Part shown: piece by piece, positions 54,437 through 61,728 of the stretch | Position numbering within the stretch: the stretch's first letter is position 1 | How the letters are laid out: each line of letters begins with the position of its first letter | NCBI RefSeq assembly: GCF_013266755.1 | Contig: NZ_JABRWJ010000012.1 | Coordinates: 62,001 to 126,000, forward strand | Source of the DNA: Pseudaquabacterium terrae | Lineage (GTDB): Bacteria; Pseudomonadota; Gammaproteobacteria; Burkholderiales; Burkholderiaceae_C | DNA length: 64,000 nt | Direction of reading: 5' to 3' | Made by a program: the position numbers and the translations under genes | The notes under the pieces: model-generated | What the model was told of the DNA's origin: nothing | Database searches by the model: none | What the model saw: only the letters and a program-made list of their open reading frames with translations

Positions 54437-54876
54437 CAGAAGACGAAGTCCTTGATGGCATCGGGCATCTCACCGGCCATCGTCTGCGCCTCGTGGGCGG
54501 CGTAGCGGGCGGTGTCCCACAGCTCGAGCCGCTGGCCCATGCCGAGCAGCAGCACGTCCTTGACCAGCCCGGCCGCGGCTCGCAGCTCGGGCGAGACATG
54601 CAGGCGGCCGGCCGAATCGATGTCGACGTCGACCGCGCTGCCGATGAAGACGCGGCGCCAGCCGTCGGCGGCCATCGGCAGGCCGAGCAGCTTGTCGCGG
54701 AAGCCTTCCCAGGCCGGGCGCGGGAACAGCAGCAGGCAGCCGACCGGGTGCTTGGTCAGGGTCAGCTGGCCATGGGTGGCGGCCATCAGCGCGTCGCGAT
54801 GGCGCGAAGGGACGTTGAGCCGCCCCTTCACGTCCAGCGTCAGTGCTGACGTCCCTTGAAAGACCACCCCCGCCAC
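54436..54876 (-). CDS. mraZ: Transcriptional regulator MraZ
   Basis: 146-residue AbrB-like ring-forming DNA-binding protein, first gene of the dcw cluster and usually repressor of its own promoter. Two SpoVT/AbrB repeats are visible: [21 protein letters not shown] and [21 protein letters not shown]. The start is GTG at 54876, with GGTGGAG as SD that overlaps the last of three MraZ boxes. Overexpression of MraZ in E. coli is toxic and counteracted by RsmH, which is coupled here. Confidence 0.95.
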   Translation of the reverse strand: MAGVVFQGTSALTLDVKGRLNVPSRHRDALMAATHGQLTLTKHPVGCLLLFPRPAWEGFRDKLLGLPMAADGWRRVFIGSAVDVDIDSAGRLHVSPELRAAAGLVKDVLLLGMGQRLELWDTARYAAHEAQTMAGEMPDAIKDFVF

Positions 54877-54880
54877 GATT

Positions 54881-54910
54881 CTCCACCTTGCGCCACTTCA
54901 CGACACTTTA
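54881..54910 (-). promoter_or_regulatory. MraZ operator: three direct repeats at 10-bp spacing
   Basis: Read on the minus strand, three successive decamers are TAAAGTGTCG, TGAAGTGGCG and CAAGGTGGAG. The shared A(A/G)GTG(T/G) core recurs exactly every 10 bp, like the GTGGG or AAAGTG repeats bound by MraZ in other bacteria. The first overlaps the -10 element and the last overlaps the mraZ SD, so binding should block both transcription and leader use. Confidence 0.75.
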
Positions 54911-54933
54911 GCCGACGAAGTGGGGTGGGTCAA
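54905..54933 (-). promoter_or_regulatory. dcw promoter Pmra
   Basis: TTGACC (54933-54928), 17-base spacer, TAAAGT (54910-54905) on the minus strand. This is the only good sigma70-type promoter seen upstream of mraZ. The -10 lies within the first MraZ box. Confidence 0.75.
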
Positions 54934-54963
54934 CGCGAGCGGATAAAAATAATCAATGAAATC

Positions 54964-55028
54964 AAGTACTTAGTAACGAGTGTGCAAGCACTTCGGAAAA
55001 GTAAAAAGTGCTTCAAAAATAAGGACTT
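54964..55028. repeat. Array of AAGNNCTT octamers in an AT-rich block
   Basis: AAGTACTT at 54964, AAGCACTT at 54986, AAGTGCTT at 55006 and AAGGACTT at 55021, so spacings are 22, 20 and 15 bases. The second and third are reverse complements of each other and can form a hairpin with a 12-base loop. The block from 54941 to 55035 is strikingly AT-rich against its surroundings. It lies upstream of the dcw promoter. Confidence 0.7.
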
Positions 55029-55179
55029 ACCTGGGGCTATGAAAGCTTTGGGTGAGCAGCCGCTCCACGCGACGCGGCACCGGGGCGGGAAAGCTCGGGT
55101 GTGGGGAATGGTGGAGTGAGCGCGCCCGCCCACGCACCCTACTCGATCCGGATGGGGCCGCTGTGCGATCTCGCCACGG

Positions 55180-55827
55180 CTAGGGCCAGCGGGCGTGCGC
55201 GGCGACCGCCGGCCGCAAGCCGATGGCCGCGCACGAGCCGGCAGGCGCCCTGGCCGGCCTGGCAGCGACGCTGCGCACCAGTGCAACGACAGGCACGTAG
55301 CGGTCGCCGTCGTAACGCGCGACGGCCACCTCGGCAGCGTTGCCGATCGTGTAGCCGCGGATCTTCGCGCTCAGTTGCAGCTCCGTCAGCCTCGTGCAGC
55401 CGTTGAAGCTGACGATGCGGTCGCCCAGGCGCAACCCGGCGGCGGCGGCGGTTGCGCGCGGACCGGTCGCGTCCAGGCCGACGATCACCAGCGTCGGCTC
55501 GTCGAAGTTCGGCGGCAGCCCGGTGCACGCGCGGGCCGCGAATCCGAATGTCGGCACCTGCTGGGCGCCAGCAGGCGCGGCATCGGCCGGCTGGCAGACG
55601 GTGCCGACCGTCTGCGCGTTGATCACGATCGGCGCTGCGGCATCCGATGCCGGCGTGCGCTGCGCAACAGGCGCGAAGGCGCAGCCTGCGAGCGCGAACG
55701 CGAACACGAAGGCAGCTGCAAGCGTGAGTGGCCGTGCCGGCCGGCGGCGGCACCTCGCCACAGGCGATGCTGCAAGCGATGCCGCAGCCGCCCGCGGCAA
55801 CGCATCAGCCCGCCATCGTGACCGCAT
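55180..55827 (-). CDS. PDZ-domain lipoprotein
   Basis: 215 residues. A long basic N-terminus leads into a hydrophobic stretch (LTLAAAFVFAFALAGC) with lipobox LAGC (Cys49). The mature part contains a PDZ-like fold: LRLGDRIVSFNGC is the typical PDZ groove-loop, preceded by PTLVIVGLDATGPRATAAAAG. No protease domain is attached. The ATG 55827 overlaps the end of the upstream gene by 23 bases, suggesting translational coupling. Probably a periplasmic adaptor or sensor; partner unknown. Confidence 0.65.
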   Translation of the reverse strand: MRSRWRADALPRAAAASLAASPVARCRRRPARPLTLAAAFVFAFALAGCAFAPVAQRTPASDAAAPIVINAQTVGTVCQPADAAPAGAQQVPTFGFAARACTGLPPNFDEPTLVIVGLDATGPRATAAAAGLRLGDRIVSFNGCTRLTELQLSAKIRGYTIGNAAEVAVARYDGDRYVPVVALVRSVAARPARAPAGSCAAIGLRPAVAAHARWP

Positions 55828-56620
55828 AGCGCGCAGCGCCGTTGCCCTTGGCCGGCATGAAAGCCGCGGCGACGGTGTCGGGATGGCCGCTCGGCCTGCG
55901 CGCGCGCGACAGCTTGCGCTCGCCGGCAAGCACCCAGTTGCGGCGCACGTCGTCGACGGTCGTGCGCATGCTCTGTGCAAAGCGCTCCTGGTGCGCGTTC
56001 GTCATCTGGCGATTCAGGTCGCGCACGAAGCCGGTCACCGGGACGGGCAGCGGGTCTTCAGCATCCGCATTCGGCGTCCGCGCCAGGTCGACCAGCAGCT
56101 GGTTGTCGATCCAGCCGCCGTCGTCGCCGCGCTGGACCGCGAGATGGCCGTGGCGCAGTCCGACGCGGCTGCCGCGGCCGTCGAGGTCATCGGCGAGCAA
56201 GGCGGTCACCGGATGCCGATGCGCGCGATCGACCGCGACGTTGCCCATCAGCTGCTCGATCGCCGAGCGGCGGAAGTCTTCGTCGAACTGCAGCAGCGTC
56301 GTCAACAAGGTGACGCGCTGGTTGCGCTGCGCCGCCTGCCAGTCCATCGCCAGCCGCTGGCGTTCGAGCATCAGCGCCTCGCGCGACCGGTCGCGGTCGC
56401 TGTCGTGGCGTTCGCGCTCGACCGCAAGCTGCTGGCGCAGACCGAGCAGCGCCAGCACGCCGGTGGCGATGCTCGGCAGCATCATCAGCAGCAGCGCTCC
56501 AGCGGCCAGTGTGTGCGCCGGCGCAAGGCTGGCGGCGACAACCGCGAGTGCGCCGCGGCGGCTGATGCGACCCGGACCGCACAAGCCAGGCGGCGGCAGG
56601 GAACAGGGCAGGACGTTCAT
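55805..56620 (-). CDS. Uncharacterised membrane/coiled-coil protein
   Basis: 271 residues. After a short N-terminus with SRRGALAVVAA, hydrophobic segments at about 27-72 could form two membrane helices. A charged helix follows (VERERHDSDRDRSREALMLERQR, about 75-100) that looks like a coiled coil. The C-terminal part has LLADDLDGRGSR and a basic KLSRARRPSGHPD tail. No family recognised. It lies 71 bases downstream of a small exported-protein gene and overlaps the PDZ lipoprotein gene. Confidence 0.55.
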   Translation of the reverse strand: MNVLPCSLPPPGLCGPGRISRRGALAVVAASLAPAHTLAAGALLLMMLPSIATGVLALLGLRQQLAVERERHDSDRDRSREALMLERQRLAMDWQAAQRNQRVTLLTTLLQFDEDFRRSAIEQLMGNVAVDRAHRHPVTALLADDLDGRGSRVGLRHGHLAVQRGDDGGWIDNQLLVDLARTPNADAEDPLPVPVTGFVRDLNRQMTNAHQERFAQSMRTTVDDVRRNWVLAGERKLSRARRPSGHPDTVAAAFMPAKGNGAARYAVTMAG

Positions 56621-56691
56621 GCGGGCTCCCAGGTGAAGGGCCGGCGGGAGGGGGTGGTGCGCCGGCTTGGGTCCGCTGCCGGCGACGACGG

Positions 56692-57015
56692 TCAACGGAC
56701 GCGATGGCAGTTGGACCGCCAGATCCTGCCGAGGTAGCCCTGCGGCGGATTAGTGCAGACGAGGGTGCCTCGCGCGGCCTGGGCGGCGGCGGCTTGCGAC
56801 GGCTGCTGCGGCTTCGGCGTTGCGACAGGTGCGGCCGTTGCGACAGGTGCGGCCGGCGTGGCGGCAACTACCGCGGCGATGCGTGCCTCCCGCGCGACGG
56901 TCGGCGACGGGTACAACTCCGCAGACGCCTGCTGCGCGTGCGCCGGCAATCCCAGCGCCGCGCACAGCGAAGCCGCGATGGCGCAAAAAGCCCGAGACCC
57001 AAGGTTCGCGTTCAT
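56692..57015 (-). CDS. Small exported protein with repetitive linker
   Basis: 107 residues with a signal peptide (about 1-27, ending LPAHA) and AAAGGA as SD 8 bases upstream of the ATG. The middle is an Ala/Pro/Val/Thr-rich linker encoded partly by an 18-bp tandem repeat. The C-terminus is LVCTNPPQGYLGRIWRSNCHRVR with two cysteines, probably a small disulphide-bonded head. No family recognised. First gene of a three-gene set upstream of the dcw cluster. Confidence 0.6.
   Translation of the reverse strand: MNANLGSRAFCAIAASLCAALGLPAHAQQASAELYPSPTVAREARIAAVVAATPAAPVATAAPVATPKPQQPSQAAAAQAARGTLVCTNPPQGYLGRIWRSNCHRVR
56819..56854. repeat. 18-bp tandem repeat, two copies
   Basis: GTTGCGACAGGTGCGGCC occurs twice in succession with no mismatch, within the small exported-protein gene, encoding the repeated VATAAP-like linker. 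Confidence 0.9.
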
Positions 57016-57185
57016 ACGAAGTCCTTTCAGAAGCGCGCGACCCGGTCTGAACGAGCTCGCCGCCTGGGTCGCAGGGTTCGTCGAGCGCTTGCCGGTTCCA
57101 TCGGAGCCCGGTTGATGGCCAGTCTGCGCATCGCGGGCCTGAACGTCCTTAGCGCGGCCTGAATTCGGGCTGAATCCGCTTCCAC

Positions 57186-58199
57186 CTACTCGAGCCGGAT
57201 GTTGTGCCGCTGCGCGATGCTGCGCCAGGTGTGGAAGTCCTCGGCCACCGTCTGCGCGAACTGCGCCGGCGTCTTCAGCGGCATGTTGGCGAGGTTCAGC
57301 TGCAGGAAGCGCTCCTGCAGCTCGGGCGCGGTCAGCGTGGCCAGGATCTCGCGGTGCAGCACCTCGACGATCGCCGCCGGCGTGCCCTTGGGCGCGAACA
57401 CGCCGTACCAGGCGTCGGTGCTGAACGGGATGCCCTGCTCGGCCAAGGTCGGCAGGTCCGGTGGCGCCGGCATGCGGCGCGAGCCGCTGACAGCGATGGC
57501 GCGGATGCGCCCGCCGCGGATCTGCGCCAGCGAGCTGGTGGCATCGACGAAGGCGATCTGGATGCGGTCGCCCTGCAGGTCCTGGTAGATCTGCGACACG
57601 GTCTTGTACGGCACGTGGCGCAGGTCGATGCCGGCCTCGCCCTTGATCAGCTCCAGCGCCAGGTGGCCGGTGGAGCCGATGCCCCAGGTCGCGCAGTCGT
57701 ACTTGCCGGGGTTGGCTTTCGCCAGCGCGATCAGCTCCTTCAGGTTGTGCACCGGCAGCCGCGTGCTGACGACCAGGTGGATGCCGCCGGAGGCGATCTG
57801 CGCGATCGGCACCAGGTCGGTCAGCACGTGGTACGGCAGCTTCGGCTGCAGCGCCTGGTTGATGACGGTGAAGGACGAGCTGGCGAACAGCAGCGTGTGA
57901 CCGTCGCCCGGGGCACGCACCGCCTCGCCGACCGCCAGTACGCCGTTGGCACCGGGCCGGTTGTCGACGATCACCGGTTGCTTCAGCGCCTGGCCCAGGC
58001 GCTCGGTGAAGACGCGGCACAGGATGTCCGGCCCGCTGCCGCCGGCGCTGGGGATCAGCATGCGGATCGGCTTCGCGGGCCAGGGCGGCTGGGCGCGCGC
58101 GACCGGCAGCGCCGCCAGCAGCGGCCATGCCGCGAGGGTCGTGCACAGCGCGCGGCGGCGCGCATCGGGGGGGTGCTGCATGGCCTGTCCTTCAGTCAT
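57186..58199 (-). CDS. Bug-family (TctC-like) solute-binding protein
   Basis: 337-residue periplasmic receptor of the tripartite tricarboxylate transporter family. Signal peptide with RRRALCTTLAAWPLLAALPVARA, then WPAKPIRMLIPSAGGSGPDILCRVF, IVDNRPGANGVLAVGEAV, CATWGIGSTGHLALE, VPYKTVSQIYQDLQGDRIQIAFVD and APPDLPTLAEQGIPF. Such proteins bind carboxylates or aromatics with Asp or water-mediated contacts. No TctAB membrane genes are in the window. The start overlaps the SDR gene by 8 bases, so it is the last gene of that operon. Confidence 0.92.
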   Translation of the reverse strand: MTEGQAMQHPPDARRRALCTTLAAWPLLAALPVARAQPPWPAKPIRMLIPSAGGSGPDILCRVFTERLGQALKQPVIVDNRPGANGVLAVGEAVRAPGDGHTLLFASSSFTVINQALQPKLPYHVLTDLVPIAQIASGGIHLVVSTRLPVHNLKELIALAKANPGKYDCATWGIGSTGHLALELIKGEAGIDLRHVPYKTVSQIYQDLQGDRIQIAFVDATSSLAQIRGGRIRAIAVSGSRRMPAPPDLPTLAEQGIPFSTDAWYGVFAPKGTPAAIVEVLHREILATLTAPELQERFLQLNLANMPLKTPAQFAQTVAEDFHTWRSIAQRHNIRLE

Positions 58200-59049
58200 C
58201 GCTGCTGCGCGCCGCGCCGATCGACAGCCCGCCGTCGGCGATCAGCACCTGGCCGTTGACGTACGAGGACTCGGCGCCGAGCAGGAACAGCGTCGCGTAG
58301 GCCACCTCCCACGCCGTGCCCTGGCGACCGAAGGGCAGTGCGCGTGCCGCGCGTGCCGGCCGCCGGCGTGAGGCCTCGCGGCCGAGTGGCGTGTCGATCA
58401 GGCCCGGCGCGATGACATTGGCGCGCAGGCCGTTCGTCTGCGACGCGAAGGCCACCGCGCGGGCCAGCGCGGCGAGCGCGGCTTTCGAGGTCTCGTAGGC
58501 CGGCAGGCCCGACTGCGGCGAGATCGACGCCGTGGACGACACGAACACCATGCTGCCGCCGGCCGTCATGCGCGCGGCTGCCGCCTGCGCCGCCAGCATG
58601 TGCGCGCGCAGGTTGACGTTCTGCACGGCATCCCACGCGTCGGCGGTCTCGTGGCCGAAGGGGTTGTGGTTGGCGATGCCGACGTTCATCACCAGGCCGT
58701 CGAGGCCGCCCATCGCCTGCGTGGCCGCGGCGACCAACGGTTCGATCGTCTCGGCACACGCAACATCGGCCACCAGCGGCCGCGCCCAGCCGCCTTCGCG
58801 CTCGATCCACGCGGCCGTGTCGCCGGCGCTGTCGGCATCGATGTCGGCGCAGCAGACCTGCGCGCCTTCGCGCGCGAACAGCACCGCCATCGCGCGGCCG
58901 TTGCCGACCGGCGGCTCGGCCTCGCCGCTGCGGCGCTGGCCGGCGCCGACCACCAGCACACGGCGCCCGGCCAGCCGCGCGGCAGCGCCCGCCTGGCCCA
59001 GCGCCGGCGCGAACAGCTGGCGCCGCGGTTCGATCAATTGCTCAGCCAT
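58192..59049 (-). CDS. Short-chain dehydrogenase/reductase
   Basis: 285-residue classical SDR. Cofactor segment RRVLVVGAGQRRSGEAE near residues 29-45 is an atypical TGxxxGxG loop with a longer insertion. Asp in CCADIDADS, NVGIANHN, the Ser of SSTASIS and YETSK (Tyr-x-x-x-Lys) make the catalytic set. The N-terminus of about 25 residues is not conserved. It likely oxidises or reduces an alcohol or keto group of the compound handled by the operon. It overlaps both neighbours by 8 bases. Confidence 0.88.
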   Translation of the reverse strand: MAEQLIEPRRQLFAPALGQAGAAARLAGRRVLVVGAGQRRSGEAEPPVGNGRAMAVLFAREGAQVCCADIDADSAGDTAAWIEREGGWARPLVADVACAETIEPLVAAATQAMGGLDGLVMNVGIANHNPFGHETADAWDAVQNVNLRAHMLAAQAAAARMTAGGSMVFVSSTASISPQSGLPAYETSKAALAALARAVAFASQTNGLRANVIAPGLIDTPLGREASRRRPARAARALPFGRQGTAWEVAYATLFLLGAESSYVNGQVLIADGGLSIGAARSSDD

Positions 59050-59602
59050 GGCGCAGCTCCAGGTTCTCGACCTCGACGTCCTCGAGGTCCACTTCCAGGT
59101 TCTCCAGGAGCCGCGACACCAGCATGTAGAAGCCGATCGTCATCAGCAGCTCGATCTGCTGCTGCGGCCCGAAGTGAGCGGCCAGCGCGGCATAGGTGGT
59201 GTCGCCGGCCTTGACGTTGCGCAGCACCTCGTCGGTGAAGGTCAGCGCCGCGCATTCGGCTTGCGACAGCGCGGCGGCACGCCACGACGCGAGCGTTCCG
59301 GGCATCGTCAGCACGGCCTCGATCGCCGCGTCGGACACGCCGGCGGCAAGCGCCATCTTGCGGTGCTGGTGCACCTCGTAATGCGCGCCGCTCAAAGCGC
59401 CGACGCGCAGGATCACCAGCTCGCGCAGCCGCGCCGGCAGCGACGCGTCGCGCAGCACCGCTTGCCCGAGCGCCAGGAATCCCGCGGCCGCGGCCGGTGC
59501 ATGCGGCAGCACGCGAAAGACGTTCAGCGGCGGCCGCTCGCGCAGCCGCGCGCCGAGCGGACCTTCGACCGCAGCGAGGTCGACATAAGGCACACGGGTC
59601 AT
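59042..59602 (-). CDS. Carboxymuconolactone decarboxylase family protein
   Basis: 186-residue AhpD/CMD-like helical protein (PF02627). VILRVGALSGAHYEVHQHRKMALAAGVSDAAIEAV is the conserved core, with His residues where CMD enzymes have their active-site His and no CxxC of AhpD peroxidases. The ATG 59602 is chosen, as GGAGAG lies 5-6 bases upstream; the ATG 59614 lacks an SD. It is the first gene of an operon with an SDR and a Bug receptor, divergent from a LacI regulator, so the operon is probably a small catabolic unit. Confidence 0.85.
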   Translation of the reverse strand: MTRVPYVDLAAVEGPLGARLRERPPLNVFRVLPHAPAAAAGFLALGQAVLRDASLPARLRELVILRVGALSGAHYEVHQHRKMALAAGVSDAAIEAVLTMPGTLASWRAAALSQAECAALTFTDEVLRNVKAGDTTYAALAAHFGPQQQIELLMTIGFYMLVSRLLENLEVDLEDVEVENLELRHG

Positions 59603-59624
59603 CGGGCTCTCCATCGGGTTGATA

Positions 59625-59638
59625 TGAAAACGATTTTA
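59625..59638. promoter_or_regulatory. LacI-type operator O1
   Basis: TGAAAACGATTTTA, a quasi-palindrome with the central CG of LacI-family operators (TGAAAnCGnTTTnA). It lies 23 bases upstream of the CMD gene start. Confidence 0.7.
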
Positions 59639-59682
59639 TAAACGCCGCCGAATCGCGGGATGTCACCTCTGCGATAGGATGC

Positions 59683-59696
59683 TGAAATCGTTTTAA
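59683..59696. promoter_or_regulatory. LacI-type operator O2
   Basis: TGAAATCGTTTTAA, the same pattern as O1 and containing its inverse core AAATCGTTTT. Centres of O1 and O2 are 58 bp apart. O2 ends 11 bases before the LacI gene, which fits autorepression. Confidence 0.7.
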
Positions 59697-59707
59697 GTAC
59701 TTACCCG

Positions 59708-60736
59708 ATGGACAAGGCGAAACGGGTCTCGGTGCGCGATGTCGCCGAAGCCGCCGGCGTGACGATCGGCTCGGTGTCGCGCGTGCTCAACGGCGGCCGC
59801 TACGTCAGCGACGAACTGCGCGCCAAGGTGCTCGCCGCCGCGCAGCGCCTGCAGTACCAGCCGCACGCCGGCGCGCGCAGCCTGCGGCTGGGCCGCACGC
59901 AGACCATCGGCTGCATGGTCAGCGAGATTCAGAACCCGCTGTACGCCGCCTTCGTCGCCGCGGTCGAAGCGCAGCTCGACCCGCACGGCTACACGCTGCT
60001 GCTGGCGAACTCGCACCACAGCCGGCAGCGCGAGGTGCAGATCCTCGAGATGTTCCAGCGCCGCGGCATGGACGGCGCCGTCGTCACCACGTCGTTCAAC
60101 TGGCACGACGAGCCGGCGAACCCCTTTGCCGCGTCGACGCTGCCGCTCGTGATGATGGACCGCGACCTCGCGCTGCCCTGCGACCAGGTGCACATGGGCC
60201 ACCGCGAGGGCATCGCGCAGGCGGTGCGCTACCTGCATTCGCTCGGCCATCGGCGCATCGCGCTGCTGACCGCCGGGCCTGGCCTGCGGCCGGCGGACGA
60301 GCGCGTTGCGGGTTATGTCGACGCGCACCGGCGCCTGAAGCTGCCGGTCGATGAGCAGCTGCTGCGCCTGTCCGCGGCGCCGACGCTGTCCGGCGCCGAC
60401 GACATGCGCGCGCTGCTGGCGCTGGCTTCCCCGCCGACGGCGCTGATCGGCCTCGGCACGCAGCTGCTTTCCGGCGCGATGCAATGGCTGCGCGCGCAAG
60501 GCTTGACCATTCCCCGGGACCTGTCGGTGATCGCGATCAGCAGCCCGGCGCTGCTGGAATTCGCCGATCCGCCGATGAGCTACGTGCACTTCGACCTCGA
60601 ACGCGCCGGCCGCGCTGCCGCGCAGCTGCTGCTGCAGCGGTTGGGCGACGGCAAGGCGGCGGCGCCCCAGGCCGTCGATGTGCCGATGGACCTGGTGGTG
60701 CGCGAGTCGTGCGCAGCGCCGACGCGGCGGCGCTGA
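59708..60736 (+). CDS. LacI-family transcriptional regulator
   Basis: 342-residue repressor. Helix-turn-helix and hinge at about residues 7-60: VSVRDVAEAAGVTIGSVSRVLNGG. The periplasmic-binding-like effector domain follows (TIGCMVSEIQNPLYAAFVAAVEAQL, then LPLVMMDRDL, and the C-terminal SVIAISSPALLEFADPP). The divergent operon (CMD, SDR, Bug receptor) and the two TGAAAnCGnTTTnA operators in between make it the local regulator. The effector ligand is not known. Confidence 0.93.
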   Translation: MDKAKRVSVRDVAEAAGVTIGSVSRVLNGGRYVSDELRAKVLAAAQRLQYQPHAGARSLRLGRTQTIGCMVSEIQNPLYAAFVAAVEAQLDPHGYTLLLANSHHSRQREVQILEMFQRRGMDGAVVTTSFNWHDEPANPFAASTLPLVMMDRDLALPCDQVHMGHREGIAQAVRYLHSLGHRRIALLTAGPGLRPADERVAGYVDAHRRLKLPVDEQLLRLSAAPTLSGADDMRALLALASPPTALIGLGTQLLSGAMQWLRAQGLTIPRDLSVIAISSPALLEFADPPMSYVHFDLERAGRAAAQLLLQRLGDGKAAAPQAVDVPMDLVVRESCAAPTRRR

Positions 60737-60820
60737 AGGACCTACATAGGAATTTGAGTGGGAATTGAGATCAGCGGGTCGGCCCTATCAGGGTGCGCCG
60801 TCTAGCAACCGCCGCCCCGC

Positions 60821-61621
60821 TCAGAACGGAAATACGAGGTCGAACTGAATCGCCCGATGCCGGCTCCCCGGGGTCAGCCCGCGGGACGCAGTGAGGATGC
60901 CGCCTATACGGTGGTAGACGGGGAAGTCGAGTTCGAGGTTGGCAGCGGTGTCACCGGCACCTCGTGTCAATGATCGCCGGAACATGAGGACTGCGAAGGT
61001 CGCATCCGTCCATGCGTACCGCGCGCCCGCCAGACCCACTTTCGCGTAACGACTCGCACCCACCTCCGGTGGGCCGCCCCGAACCAGGACGGCCGCGCCC
61101 AGCAAAGTCAGGCTGTTGGAAATGGGATGAATCGACAACAGGCCGACATCCTGGCTGGCGTGCTCGGAACCCGCGTCGCTCCGCGAGGGCAAGGTCAGCT
61201 GAACGTGGGGCATCAGGATCCAGTCTTCGGCAATCGCGTAGCGCCGAGCGACGAAGAGCGAGACGTCCGACCATCCGGAAGCTGCGTCTGCGCCGGCACC
61301 GACTCGCGAATAGCCGTCGCCCAAAAGGCGGAGGGTCCATGTGCCGGGTGCGTGCTCTAGGACGAAGGGAGTTGAGCGCACGCTGCCGTCGCCATCCATT
61401 CGCAGATAGGACGCACCGATAGTCATCGAATTGATCGGCGACACCTCGGCGGCCACAACCATCGGCTGCGGCGGTGCTTTCGGGCTTCCCCGTGCCGATT
61501 GCGCTGTGTTCTGATCCACGCGCCTAGTTGGCCGCGGAAGGCTCTGCCCGAGCACGGACGCACTCAACGACGCCAACAACACAAGCTCGCCGGCACGACG
61601 GAACGCCCTTCTCCCTTGCAT
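60821..61621 (-). CDS. Outer-membrane beta-barrel-like protein
   Basis: 266 residues, with AGGAG 6 bases upstream of the ATG. Signal peptide at about 1-27 (LLASLSASVLGQ). The rest alternates polar and apolar residues as in a barrel: SMTIGASYLRMDGDGSV, TWTLRLLGDGYSR, ASGWSDVSLFVARRY, LMPHVQLTLPS and RYAKVGLAGARYAW. It ends in aromatic FDLVFPF, typical of barrel proteins assembled by BamA. It resembles the PF13557 (phenol_MetA_deg) transporter type. Divergent from the regulator at 61729, 107 bases away. Confidence 0.65.
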   Translation of the reverse strand: MQGRRAFRRAGELVLLASLSASVLGQSLPRPTRRVDQNTAQSARGSPKAPPQPMVVAAEVSPINSMTIGASYLRMDGDGSVRSTPFVLEHAPGTWTLRLLGDGYSRVGAGADAASGWSDVSLFVARRYAIAEDWILMPHVQLTLPSRSDAGSEHASQDVGLLSIHPISNSLTLLGAAVLVRGGPPEVGASRYAKVGLAGARYAWTDATFAVLMFRRSLTRGAGDTAANLELDFPVYHRIGGILTASRGLTPGSRHRAIQFDLVFPF

Positions 61622-61728
61622 CGCCAACTCCTGGTCGGTTCCGACCACCCGGCGATGATACCCACAGCAAGCCGGTAGCGATCTCCCGGGCGCCCGGCTA
61701 CAGTCGCACAGTTCCACGACGCCGACCG

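Noticed and set aside
54856-55119. 87-codon plus-strand frame over the mraZ promoter region
   Set aside because: It overlaps the mraZ start, MraZ boxes and promoter, and has no SD; it exists only because the region is AT-rich and short.
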